NCBI GenBank assembly: GCA_021323705.1
Contig: JAJPKL010000039.1
Coordinates: 1 to 64,000 of the forward strand
Direction of reading: 5' to 3'
Origin: Nitrososphaerota archaeon
GTDB lineage: Archaea; Thermoproteota; Nitrososphaeria; Nitrososphaerales; Nitrosopumilaceae
DNA length: 64,000 nucleotides
In this document: piece by piece, positions 39,693 to 48,327 of the stretch
Layout of the letters: each line of letters starts with the position of its first letter
How positions within the stretch are numbered: the stretch's first letter is position 1
Made by a program: the position numbers and the translations under genes
The notes under the pieces: generated by a model
The model's input: the letters and a program-made list of their open reading frames with translations, nothing else
Databases searched by the model: none
Told to the model about the DNA's origin: nothing

Positions 39693-41293
39693 TATACCAA
39701 TTCCTTTGACATGTACGGACCGTAAATTGAATATCCTAATTTCTTGTAGTATTCTCGTGTGCCTACTGCACTTATGACCAGCAGCTTCTTTGCATCAAAC
39801 TCTTCCTTTGAAATTCTTTCCGCTTCTCTCATCAAGTTCTTTCCTAATCCAAGGTGCTGCACGCTGTCTCTGTCACGCTTGCCAAGCTTGAGCGATTTGC
39901 CGTACACGTGGAGTTCTCTTACGATGCAGGTGTCGGAAGTAATTTCCTTTCTGTGAGCATACCTGCTTGGCTTTCGAAGCCTCAAAAATCCAAATATCCT
40001 GTCTTTAGAGTCGTCATATGACAAAAACACTTCATGGCCATGAGACGACTCGTAATTTTCCCTGTTCATCTTGATGTCATCTACGTCGATTGTTTCCTCT
40101 GAGAGGCCTGCCTCCCTGCACCTGATGCACTTGCAGGAAAGGTTTTGCATCTTGAGGTTGTGCTGTACTATCTGGCGCAGGTTTCCAAGGTTGGGTCCTG
40201 CAACTATCTGATCAGATGAGATCTCCCTCTGCATTCTCATTATCCTCACCCACCTTGGGATTGTCTTTTTGACCTCCGTCAGTACATTGATCATGTCGTC
40301 CCGTGAGTACGGCACATACTGACCTTCCTTGTACGAGTTGTAAAGCGGCGTGTTTTCAAGGACCAACGTGGGATAGATCTTCAACATGTCGGGCCTCAAG
40401 GAAGGATCTGAAAACAACCTCTTGAAATCCTCAATGTCTTCTTCCGGAGTCACGGTAGGAAGTCCTGGCATCATGTGTGCCACAATCTTGTAGCCCGTAT
40501 CTTTTGATACCTGAAATGATTCTACAACATCTTCAAACGTATGTCCCCTGTTGACACTCTGGTAAACTCTTTCATGAAGGCTCTGGACTCCTATCTCAAC
40601 CCTTGTTATTCCATAGTCAAGCATCCAGTCAACATGCTCCGCTTTGCAGTAATCTGGCTTGGTCTCTATTGTAAACCCAACATTTCTAATGTTTGCATTT
40701 TCATTGTTCTTTTTGGCTGATTCCAAACTGTCCGAATCAAATCCATTTAGCGCATCAAAGCATGATTTGATAAAAGATATCTGATATTGGCGTGGCATGA
40801 AAAGAAAAGTTCCTCCCACAATTACCAGTTCAAGCTTTGCAATGTCATGACCGTAACCAATCAAATGTTCTATCTTGTCAGTAACTTGTTTTTTGGGATC
40901 ATAATTGTTTGATATTGCATTTTGTGTGGACGGCTCCCGTCCAGTATAGCTGTTTGGAGTGTTGAACTCAATTCCTCCCGGACAGTAGGTGCACCTTCCA
41001 TGCGGGCACGCATATGGCTTTGGCATGAGTGCAATGACGGCAACTCCAGATGCAGTCTTTACAGGTTTTCTTATCAGAGCGCGCTGCAGCCTGACAAAAT
41101 CTTGGCCGCTCACTGATGCAAGGATCTCATAATTCCTTGGTATTCGTTCCAGCGAGTACTTAACACATATGCGCTTGACCTCACGCTTGACGTCTTTGCT
41201 TGTAGGCGATGCTATTGCAAGAAGATTTTGTGAAATTTCTTTACATGCATCCTCAAAGCTTATCTCTATCTGCTGCACGCATTGTTTGGACAA
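39692..41293 (-). CDS. elp3: Elp3-type tRNA uridine-34 modification enzyme
   Basis: The product is 533 residues. The radical SAM domain has the cluster motif C96-x4-C101-x2-C104 in CPHGRCTYC. The C-terminal acetyltransferase (GNAT) domain carries LGKNLMREAERISKEEF and DAKKLLVISAVGTREYYKKLGY. In archaea Elp3 alone makes the cm5U-type modification at the wobble uridine of tRNAs. It starts with TTG. It shares one base with lysS, so lysine charging and wobble modification are made from one transcript. Confidence 0.96.
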   Translation of the reverse strand: MSKQCVQQIEISFEDACKEISQNLLAIASPTSKDVKREVKRICVKYSLERIPRNYEILASVSGQDFVRLQRALIRKPVKTASGVAVIALMPKPYACPHGRCTYCPGGIEFNTPNSYTGREPSTQNAISNNYDPKKQVTDKIEHLIGYGHDIAKLELVIVGGTFLFMPRQYQISFIKSCFDALNGFDSDSLESAKKNNENANIRNVGFTIETKPDYCKAEHVDWMLDYGITRVEIGVQSLHERVYQSVNRGHTFEDVVESFQVSKDTGYKIVAHMMPGLPTVTPEEDIEDFKRLFSDPSLRPDMLKIYPTLVLENTPLYNSYKEGQYVPYSRDDMINVLTEVKKTIPRWVRIMRMQREISSDQIVAGPNLGNLRQIVQHNLKMQNLSCKCIRCREAGLSEETIDVDDIKMNRENYESSHGHEVFLSYDDSKDRIFGFLRLRKPSRYAHRKEITSDTCIVRELHVYGKSLKLGKRDRDSVQHLGLGKNLMREAERISKEEFDAKKLLVISAVGTREYYKKLGYSIYGPYMSKELV

Positions 41294-41378
41294 GTTTGGG
41301 TATTAAATCCTAATCTGAGATAATAACCAAAACCTTTTTGGTATTCAAACATCCAATAACAACTAGGGCTAGTCAGAA

Positions 41379-41603
41379 ATGGCAATTGGATATGTAGCAA
41401 TTCACTGTGACATTGGACGAGAAGTGCAAACGTACGAACGCATAGTTACGACCCCGAATGTGAGAGAGGCAAGCATAGTGATGGGCCTTTACGATATAAT
41501 ATGCAAAATAGAGACCAAATCTACAAAGGAACTGGAAAACGCAGTCATGCAGATAAGGAAGATTCCACACGTGCAGACTACAATGACGCTGCTGGTGCTG
41601 TGA
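41379..41603 (+). CDS. Stand-alone Lrp/AsnC ligand-binding (RAM) domain
   Basis: The product is 74 residues with the beta-alpha-beta-beta-alpha-beta RAM fold: GYVAIHCDIGREVQTYERI, the turn VREASIVMGLYDIICKIE (with the (G.YD) motif MGLYD), and HVQTTMTLLVL. There is no DNA-binding domain. Such proteins form open rings and sense amino acids, perhaps working with separate regulators. It ends at the base before the convergent purM stop. A paralogue is at 43219-43452. Confidence 0.9.
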   Translation: MAIGYVAIHCDIGREVQTYERIVTTPNVREASIVMGLYDIICKIETKSTKELENAVMQIRKIPHVQTTMTLLVL

Positions 41604-42626
41604 CTAGGCTATCTTTAACGAATCGATAAAGACGCCCTTTCTGTCCGTTATCTCTCCTATCTGTCTGCTGTGAAGCCCATGCTTTTTGAATATCTCATCA
41701 ATTCTTTCTTCCTCTTCTTCTGGTACGATCAAGCAAAATCCAACTCCCATGTTAAACGTCTTGTACATCTCTTCTTTTTCCACGTCCTGGTTCTCTATGA
41801 CTTGAAATATTTCTGGAGGCTCAGGCAGGCTATCAATCAGATATCCTGTTTTTTTGAGACGCAAAAGTTTGGTAAATGAGCCTCCGGTTATGTGCGCAAG
41901 TCCGTGTATGTCGCACTCCCTTATGGCTTCAAGCACCGGCTGCACGTAAATCTCAGTTGGCTCCAAAAGCGCCTCGCCCAAAACTCCAAGCCCTCTTATC
42001 TTGTCACGCAGTGAATATTTTGAGAGCAGAACTTTTCTTGCAAGGGAATACCCATTTGAGTGCAGTCCGCTGCTTTTTACCCCAATTATGATATCGCCTG
42101 GATTGATCGAGTCTCCAAGGATCAAATTCTGCTTGCTGAGAAGGCCTACCACCATTCCTGCCAAATCAAATGAAAAGTTTTTTCCCGCTATGAGATCCGG
42201 CAGTATGGCAGTCTCGCCTCCAACGATTGGAACTCTGGCTTTTTTTGCCCCCCTGACAAGTCCGCGAACAATCTCCTTGAATATGTTTTGATCATTTCTG
42301 TTTGCGGCAATGTAATCTACAAAAGAAATCGGCACAGCCCCCGTGCATATGATGTCATTTACATTCATGGCTACGCAGTCTATGCCTACAGTATCGTATT
42401 TTTTCATCGTCTGCGCAATTATCACTTTGGTGCCGACCCCATCAGTATGCGTTGCCAGAAGCTTTCCGCCCGGAATCTCTACAATCCCAGCATAGTGCCC
42501 AAACCCAGACATTGTCTTTATCCCTTTTTGCAGATTATGCGTGGATGAAATCAGCCTTCCAATGCTTGCCTGGCTCTGCTTTATCTTCTTGATGTCTATG
42601 CCAGCGTCTCTGTATGTGACTCCCAA
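41604..42626 (-). CDS. purM: Phosphoribosylformylglycinamidine cyclo-ligase (AIR synthetase)
   Basis: The product is 340 residues. PurM closes the imidazole ring in purine synthesis (FGAM + ATP to AIR). Visible family elements are VTYRDAGIDI at the start, LLATHTDGVGTKVIIAQ, NVNDIICTGAVPISFVDY, GGETAILPDLI and SGLHSNGYSLARKV, with HITGGSF near the C-terminus. It starts with TTG and is of standard length. No other pur gene is adjacent. Confidence 0.97.
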   Translation of the reverse strand: MGVTYRDAGIDIKKIKQSQASIGRLISSTHNLQKGIKTMSGFGHYAGIVEIPGGKLLATHTDGVGTKVIIAQTMKKYDTVGIDCVAMNVNDIICTGAVPISFVDYIAANRNDQNIFKEIVRGLVRGAKKARVPIVGGETAILPDLIAGKNFSFDLAGMVVGLLSKQNLILGDSINPGDIIIGVKSSGLHSNGYSLARKVLLSKYSLRDKIRGLGVLGEALLEPTEIYVQPVLEAIRECDIHGLAHITGGSFTKLLRLKKTGYLIDSLPEPPEIFQVIENQDVEKEEMYKTFNMGVGFCLIVPEEEEERIDEIFKKHGLHSRQIGEITDRKGVFIDSLKIA

Positions 42627-42689
42627 TGCATCTTGCTCTTGTTGTTGAGAATAAAAGAATTTTGTGTGCAGGTGCAGTTTGGGTGTTTT

Positions 42690-43031
42690 CTAGGCCTTTT
42701 GAGTGAACAGATCAAGCATTGTCATTCCCTTTTCCGTTATGAAATAAACCATATTTGGTCCAAAGGGCTCTTTTCGGATAAAGTTGTATGCCATGCATAG
42801 GTCAAGGTAGTTTAGAAAAGACCTTTTCATTCTAATGTTTGATTTTACATAAAGGTCTGAGAATGTCATCGGACTGCATCTTAGCTGGTATAGCAATTTT
42901 AGGATGGATATTGTACTAAAATCACGTGCCCGTGTCTTTACAGCGTCCAGTACCTGCTCGTCCCTTTTTATTATAAAGTCTGAAAACCGATCGGCTACCT
43001 CCACTGGAAGGTAGGTCATTCTTGTTCTCAT
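42690..43031 (-). CDS. Winged-helix regulator-like protein
   Basis: The product is 113 residues. A short N-terminal helix is followed by the winged-helix order: TISILKLLYQLRCSPMTFSDLYVKSNIRMKRSFLNYLDLCMAYNFIRKEPFG and VYFITEKGMTMLDLF. It is typical of thaumarchaeal single-domain HTH proteins. Direct repeats TACGGTA lie between its TATA-like region and start codon, which suggests self-regulation. The target is unknown. Confidence 0.8.
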   Translation of the reverse strand: MRTRMTYLPVEVADRFSDFIIKRDEQVLDAVKTRARDFSTISILKLLYQLRCSPMTFSDLYVKSNIRMKRSFLNYLDLCMAYNFIRKEPFGPNMVYFITEKGMTMLDLFTQKA

Positions 43032-43033
43032 AT

Positions 43034-43051
43034 TACGGTAGTGGTACGGTA
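43034..43051 (-). promoter_or_regulatory. Direct TACGGTA repeats upstream of a winged-helix gene
   Basis: TACGGTA occurs at 43034-43040 and 43045-43051, one helical turn (11 bp) apart, just before the ATG of the divergent-side gene (start 43031). Position and phasing suit a repressor site for autoregulation. Confidence 0.4.
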
Positions 43052-43218
43052 TTGTACTTTATTAATCTAGCTGATGATTTTTTTGAGCTGTTAAATAGAT
43101 TTTTTGAACAACTGCCGTGTCCAAAAAATATTGCATAGTATATGCACAATTTTTTGCTGTCAGAGAACGATTTTGACATATGCAATTTGTTTTTATCCTA
43201 GAGGTGCTGAGACCCAGC

Positions 43219-43452
43219 ATGCATAGTGCATTTGTTCTCATGAACGCTGAGCTAGGCAAGGAAAACCAGATCGTAAGTGAGATTAAAAAAATAGAACATG
43301 TCAAGGAAGTCTATCCCGTCTATGGTGTCTACGATGTCTTGATGGTAATAGAGTCCGACTCTATGGAGGACCTGCGTGAAACCATAACTTCCAAGATCAG
43401 AAAATTGGACGGCATAAAATCCACACTTACAATGATTATTGTTAAAGACTAG
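43219..43452 (+). CDS. Stand-alone Lrp/AsnC ligand-binding (RAM) domain, second copy
   Basis: The product is 77 residues from the ATG at 43219 (the frame opens at 43180). It has the RAM pattern AFVLMNAELGKENQIVSEIK, VKEVYPVYGVYDVLMVIE (with the G.YD motif), helix MEDLRETITSKIRK and strand STLTMIIV. It aligns with the 74-residue RAM protein at 41379-41603, which supports the shorter start. Likely an amino-acid-sensing oligomer. Confidence 0.88.
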   Translation: MHSAFVLMNAELGKENQIVSEIKKIEHVKEVYPVYGVYDVLMVIESDSMEDLRETITSKIRKLDGIKSTLTMIIVKD

Positions 43453-43497
43453 TCTTTTCTATCGTTTAATAAAAGCCGTCAAAGATCACCATATAGA

Positions 43498-44505
43498 TTG
43501 GCAAATGACTTTGTTATGCTTCTTGCATGGCTTGGAGAGCTGTTAATATCAAGCTGGCTGCTTTCCGAAGGGGCAGAACATCTCTCCGAGAGGTGGGGTG
43601 GAAGATTTGTCGGGCGCACTTTACTCAGCATAGCTACCACTCTGCCTGAAATTGGAATTGTGGTCGCAGCGGCAAAGGACGGCTCATATGACACGGCTAT
43701 TGGTTCTGCACTTGGAAGCAATTTGTTCATGATGACGCTCGGATTGGCAGTCATGTTAATAATTGCAACAACGCGACTTTCAAAATCACCACAAAAGTTT
43801 GTCGATGTCAAGGAGTTCAAGCTAGACAAAATACTTCTTGTGGTTACTGCTGTTATAGGTGCTATTGCATTTGTAAATGGATATGACGTAACTGACGCAG
43901 TATTATTTTCTGGACTGTTTGGCGTGTATCTCTATCTGGCATATCGCGAGATGAAAAAAGAAAAAGAGCAAGAGAGGCTTGAAACCCAACTCCACCAAAA
44001 CGTCATGCAAAAGACATCAAGAAAACATTTTGCGCGTTCCATGGTGCTCTTTGCAGTTGGTACTGCAGGCATCTTTTTTGGAGCCGAGCCTTTTGTTCAC
44101 TCGCTTGAGGGGCTCTCAACTGATCTTGGAATATCTGTTGTAGTGCTTGCAATAATTGTAAGTCCAATTGCTGGCGAAATGCCTGAGAAAATCTCTATGA
44201 TATTGCTGGCAAGAAAGGGAAGCAAGGGCGCATCTATTGCAGTGGCAAACGTGCTTGGCTCTAAGATAGTCAACAACACGCTTTTGCTTGCAGTGGCCAT
44301 CTTTGCAGCAATGACATACAAGGGATTTGGCGCTGTAATCTCAAACACTTCCCTGCTGGAAAACCAGATGATACTGGTTACTGTCATAACCATAATTGCA
44401 CTGATCCCCATGTTTAGAAACAAACTTGACCTCAGGGCAGGAATACTGCTGCTTGGGCTCTATGCAGTTGGAATTGGATTCCAATTTTTCATGTCAGGCC
44501 ACTAA
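43498..44505 (+). CDS. Cation/Ca2+ exchanger (CaCA family)
   Basis: The product is 335 residues with about ten helices in two inverted halves. The first alpha repeat has SIATTLPEIGIVVAAAK..TAIGSALGSNLF and the second SPIAGEMPEKISMILLAR..SIAVANVLGSKIVNN, both characteristic of sodium/calcium or proton/calcium exchangers. A basic coiled segment (about 145-180) separates the halves. It starts with TTG; an ATG lies 18 bp inside. It ends 4 bp into the convergent tldE-like gene. Confidence 0.9.
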   Translation: MANDFVMLLAWLGELLISSWLLSEGAEHLSERWGGRFVGRTLLSIATTLPEIGIVVAAAKDGSYDTAIGSALGSNLFMMTLGLAVMLIIATTRLSKSPQKFVDVKEFKLDKILLVVTAVIGAIAFVNGYDVTDAVLFSGLFGVYLYLAYREMKKEKEQERLETQLHQNVMQKTSRKHFARSMVLFAVGTAGIFFGAEPFVHSLEGLSTDLGISVVVLAIIVSPIAGEMPEKISMILLARKGSKGASIAVANVLGSKIVNNTLLLAVAIFAAMTYKGFGAVISNTSLLENQMILVTVITIIALIPMFRNKLDLRAGILLLGLYAVGIGFQFFMSGH

Positions 44506-45857
44506 ATGGGCAGCGCCTTGATTCCCTCGGCTTTGACTGAGGGCGTAATGCATGGAAGAGCGCTCCATTGTAGCACGTTTCTAGAGTCATTTCCAATGTC
44601 TGATATGTTTTGAAGAAGCACCGGCAGGTTGTGTACTATTCTTACAGGCTTGCCTGCACTTACTATCTTGCCGTTCTCTATTATTCTGATTCCGCTTCTT
44701 GCAGTGCAGGAAAAATCCCCCCTCTCAGGATTTACAGAATAGGTATACCAAAGTCTTCCAATAAGCAGACCCTTCTTGGTCTCCCTTATCATCTGGTCCC
44801 TGCTCGCTCTTCCTTTTTTTATCATCAGGTTGTGGGTGGCAGGACTTGGGATGGGGCTTGATGACCTGCCCATGGGGCTTCCAAGTCTTGATGCATTGCC
44901 TGTAGAGTCCGAGCCTTCCTTGAAGGCATGAAACAAATCTGAATAAGTGCTTGAAAAAATTCCTGAATCTATCAGATGTCTTGTTTCTGTGGGAACTCCC
45001 TCGTCATCAAAGGGCTTGCTCCCTATCCCGTCTGGAAAGCGGGGATCATCAATCAGAGAAAAATCTTCCACCGCAATCCTTGTGCCAAGTTTTTCTGAAA
45101 AACAACTCCTTTTTTCAGAATATGTCTTTAGGCTGAAATTTGAAGAGAAAACAAAGGCAAGCATCTCGCCTATTGCATATGGTTCAAGGATTATGGAATA
45201 TGTCTCCTGCTTGCAGCTTTGAGGGTTTACCGAGTTTACGCACATTTCCTTTGCATCGGTTCCTATCTGTTCTGCAGAAAATAAATTCATGGTTCTGCAT
45301 GACATTGCCCCTATTCCGCTGACCGGCACGCTTCCATAGTCCGAGTCTGTATTGATAGTTCCAGCAATGTATGTGGCCTTGTCCGCACAACTCAAACCAT
45401 TGGTGTTTGCTACCTCAAAATACTCAGAAACAATGTTTAGTGAACCAGAAATTCTCTTTATTTTTTGGTCTGATGAAGACTGTATCATTATTTTTGCAAT
45501 CTCAACTGCTTCCATTCCTGTAATTTCTTCTAATTTCTTGTCATATGTTTTTTCGATTTTGTCAAACTGTGCCGGATGAGGAAGCGACTTCCAGAAACTT
45601 TTTGGTTCAAGGAGAGATTTTGTCTGCAGCGCTCTTTCTACAATACTTGTGTCTTCAATGTCAGTTGAGGCAGCCGACAAGATCTTTTTCTCGTGCACTA
45701 GCCGTACGCCAATGCTTTGTTCCGAATTTTGCTTGAGCTCTGCTATCTCAGAATCAGTTATCCTAACCGTGGTTATCTTTTTGCGAACATGCACGGCTTC
45801 GCATTCGTCAATGTGGAGTCCTGCTGCTTTGCGAAGAAAAGGCTCGCAATTTGACAA
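44502..45857 (-). CDS. TldD/PmbA-family protein (TldE-like)
   Basis: The product is 451 residues. The long N-terminal alpha/beta part has RLVHEKKILSAAST. The C-terminal beta-barrel has family markers: DDPRFPDGIGSKPFDDEGVPT, DLFHAFKEGSDSTGNASR, SPIPSPATHNLMIKKG and PERGDFSCTARSGIRIIENGKIV. In bacteria TldD and TldE form a protease that matures peptides. The HExxH-type zinc motif of TldD is not seen, so this is the TldE/PmbA subunit. It lies 1 bp after cofH in the same transcript. Confidence 0.9.
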   Translation of the reverse strand: MSNCEPFLRKAAGLHIDECEAVHVRKKITTVRITDSEIAELKQNSEQSIGVRLVHEKKILSAASTDIEDTSIVERALQTKSLLEPKSFWKSLPHPAQFDKIEKTYDKKLEEITGMEAVEIAKIMIQSSSDQKIKRISGSLNIVSEYFEVANTNGLSCADKATYIAGTINTDSDYGSVPVSGIGAMSCRTMNLFSAEQIGTDAKEMCVNSVNPQSCKQETYSIILEPYAIGEMLAFVFSSNFSLKTYSEKRSCFSEKLGTRIAVEDFSLIDDPRFPDGIGSKPFDDEGVPTETRHLIDSGIFSSTYSDLFHAFKEGSDSTGNASRLGSPMGRSSSPIPSPATHNLMIKKGRASRDQMIRETKKGLLIGRLWYTYSVNPERGDFSCTARSGIRIIENGKIVSAGKPVRIVHNLPVLLQNISDIGNDSRNVLQWSALPCITPSVKAEGIKALPI

Positions 45858-47123
45858 CTAGTTTCGCCTATTGTTCTTGAATCTGTACCTGTCAAGCTTT
45901 ATCAGTTCCTGGTACGAGCCAAAGCGGGCGGTGTCTTCTACCGCATCTAGTGTATCTTCCTCGTTCTCAGACTCGTAAGTCTTGATTATGTCGTACTTGG
46001 TGTTTCTCTGCGCAGGAATTCTTCCAATCTCTCTTACAAGATGCCTTATCTTGCGGGGCTTGATGAGCTGGCCATGTCCTGCCCCCGCGGCAGTTGAGAT
46101 GCTCTCATTGATGAGTGTCCCCCCAAAATCGTTTGCCCCGCATGTGAGGAGCAGTTGTGACATGTTGGCACCTTCTTTTACCCATGATGTCTGGATGTTG
46201 CTGATGTGGTTGTTTAGCATGATGCGGGAAATGGCATGTGTCAGCACTGTGTCTTTCCCGTCGGCACCGCCCTTTAGCCCGTGGTGAAGTCTCTCTTTGA
46301 ACATTGGAGCCTCACTATGAATAAAGTTTAGAGGAACAAATTCCGTAAAACCGCGGGTCTCTTTTTGTATCTCTCGTATGAGGCCAATGTGCCTTGCCCT
46401 GTCCTCATGAGTCTCAAGATGCCCAAACATCATGGTGGAGGTGGATGGTATTCCAATACTGTGTGCAGTCTTTATTACTTCAATCCATTTTTTTACGCTG
46501 ATTCTGCCAGGTGAAATCTTGTCGCGCAAGGGCTGATCTAAAATTTCAGCGGCAGTTCCCGGAAGCGAGTTTACGCCGGCCTCTTTTAGTCTGTGTAGAT
46601 ATTCCTCAACTGATACATTTGATCTGGTAGAACCATACAAGACTTCTTCAGGTGAGAACCCGTGTATGTGTATGTCACCAACCTCCTTTTTTATCGCCCT
46701 GCAAATATTTTCATAAATGTCGCCGTCCATGTCTGGCGGAAGTCCTGCCTGCACGCATACCTCCGTTGCTCCAAGAGCACGTGCCTCCTTTGCCCTTTTC
46801 ACTATTTCTTCAATTGGAAGAAAATATCCTTCCTCTTCTCGAAAATCCCTGCTGAATGCGCAAAAGCCGCACTGCTTGATGCAGACGTTTGTAAAGTTGA
46901 TGTTTCTGTTGATGACATAGGTTACGATCTCACCTACTCTCCTTCTGCGAAGCTCGTCTGCAACCATTGTCAAAAGATGAAAATCAAGCCCGCTTGCAGA
47001 AAAAAGCCTTGTGGCCTCTGCAACTGTCACCTCTTTTTCAGATAATGCCCTGTCTAGCGTATCTGCAATTAGAGGGTCGGCATGCCTGAGAAGCGAATCA
47101 ATTACTGCAACCTGTGTCTTCAT
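45858..47123 (-). CDS. cofH: CofH, FO synthase subunit 2
   Basis: The product is 421 residues and is a radical SAM enzyme. The cluster site is C81-x3-C85-x2-C88 in CIKQCGFC. Family elements include EVCVQAGLPPDMDG, HIHGFSPEEVLYG, LKEAGVNSLPGTAAEILD and STTMMFGHLE-like STSTMMFGHLETHEDRA. CofH joins 4-hydroxybenzyl (from tyrosine) to the ribityl-uracil to give the precursor of FO, the chromophore of F420. It overlaps cofG by 4 bp. Confidence 0.97.
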   Translation of the reverse strand: MKTQVAVIDSLLRHADPLIADTLDRALSEKEVTVAEATRLFSASGLDFHLLTMVADELRRRRVGEIVTYVINRNINFTNVCIKQCGFCAFSRDFREEEGYFLPIEEIVKRAKEARALGATEVCVQAGLPPDMDGDIYENICRAIKKEVGDIHIHGFSPEEVLYGSTRSNVSVEEYLHRLKEAGVNSLPGTAAEILDQPLRDKISPGRISVKKWIEVIKTAHSIGIPSTSTMMFGHLETHEDRARHIGLIREIQKETRGFTEFVPLNFIHSEAPMFKERLHHGLKGGADGKDTVLTHAISRIMLNNHISNIQTSWVKEGANMSQLLLTCGANDFGGTLINESISTAAGAGHGQLIKPRKIRHLVREIGRIPAQRNTKYDIIKTYESENEEDTLDAVEDTARFGSYQELIKLDRYRFKNNRRN

Positions 47124-48289
47124 ATCAAATATTCCTCATTTACCAAGCCATCCAAGTCTGCTATTTCAAGCATTCTAGATCTTACACCAGAATCTACCAT
47201 GTGGAAAAATTCCGGATAGGTAGGGAACCTGGCCCGGAGGTCAAAACCTGATTTTTTACAGTTTTCCCGCACCGTGCTTATCTGAGGCCATGAAAATTCC
47301 GGGTTGACATAATCAGGTGTTATCGGAGATATTCCGCCCCAGTCGTTTATTCCAGTTTGAAGAAAGTCCTGGTATGAATTGGGCGAAAGGTTTGGGGGAA
47401 TCTGTATGTTCATTTCCGGCATGACAAGCCTTGTCAGCGCAACTAGGTTTTTGAAGTATTTTTCTTGGGGGGTAGGCGTGTTCTGCATCAACGTATCAGG
47501 TTTTGGCTGAAAGTTTTGCAGTATCACTTCTTGTATGTTGCCGTATTTTTGGTGAATGGATTTTATTGTAAATATGGAATCAATTATCTCAAAGGGACTC
47601 TCACCTATTCCTACCAGAAGGCCTGTAGTCATTGGTATGGCCAAATCTCCGGCGTTTTCAAGAACGCGTCTTCTTGCCCGGGGATTCTTGCTTGGCGCAA
47701 ATTCATGCGGCATTCCTTTGCCGGTCAACCTCTCGCTTGCGTTTTCAAGCATCACTCCAAGGCTTGCGTTGGTCTTTTTCAGTTGATTCATCTCAGATTT
47801 TGTCAAGTTTCCAGCATTGGTGTGTGGAAACAGTCCCCCCTTTAGGGCCATCTCAGATGTGTGGACAAGAAACTCTGATGTGCTTGAAAAACCGTTTTCC
47901 TTTAGCCACTCCATTGCCTTGCTGTATTTCTGCTCCGGCCTTTCGCCGGTAACAAAAAGCGCTTCGGTGCACTTGAATTTTTTTCCTACCTCGATGAGAT
48001 TTGCAACATCCTGCTTTGACATCATGGAAATCTTGGAATCTCCAGGCTCTGACTTGTAGGTGCAGTAGGAGCATGTGTCCCTGCACAGGTTTACAACATT
48101 GAAAAAAACTTTTCTTGAGTAGGTAACTATTCTTCCCTTGTTTTTGTTTCTGAGAATTTCTGCAGCCCTGTAAAGCTCATGCGGGTTGCTTTCGGCATCT
48201 TGGTAAATCTGATATGCATCATCAAGCGTAACTTCTCTTCCATCAAATACTTTGTTTAATAATTCAGAGTTTAGAATTATTCTGCTCAA
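47120..48289 (-). CDS. cofG: CofG, FO synthase subunit 1
   Basis: The product is 389 residues and is a radical SAM enzyme that closes the 5-deazaflavin ring of FO. The cluster site is C69-x3-C73-x2-C76 in CRDTCSYC. Further family elements are ALFVTGERPEQKY, PHTNAGNLTKSEM, LGVMLENASERL, TTGLLVGIGES and INDWGGISPITPDYVNPE. A TATA-like CATAAATACAAC near 48315 lies 26 nt before its TTG, so the cofG-cofH-tldE operon starts here. Confidence 0.97.
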   Translation of the reverse strand: MSRIILNSELLNKVFDGREVTLDDAYQIYQDAESNPHELYRAAEILRNKNKGRIVTYSRKVFFNVVNLCRDTCSYCTYKSEPGDSKISMMSKQDVANLIEVGKKFKCTEALFVTGERPEQKYSKAMEWLKENGFSSTSEFLVHTSEMALKGGLFPHTNAGNLTKSEMNQLKKTNASLGVMLENASERLTGKGMPHEFAPSKNPRARRRVLENAGDLAIPMTTGLLVGIGESPFEIIDSIFTIKSIHQKYGNIQEVILQNFQPKPDTLMQNTPTPQEKYFKNLVALTRLVMPEMNIQIPPNLSPNSYQDFLQTGINDWGGISPITPDYVNPEFSWPQISTVRENCKKSGFDLRARFPTYPEFFHMVDSGVRSRMLEIADLDGLVNEEYLI

Positions 48290-48327
48290 CTAGTCTTGTA
48301 GCTTAGGGAGTTGTATTTATGCTTGTA

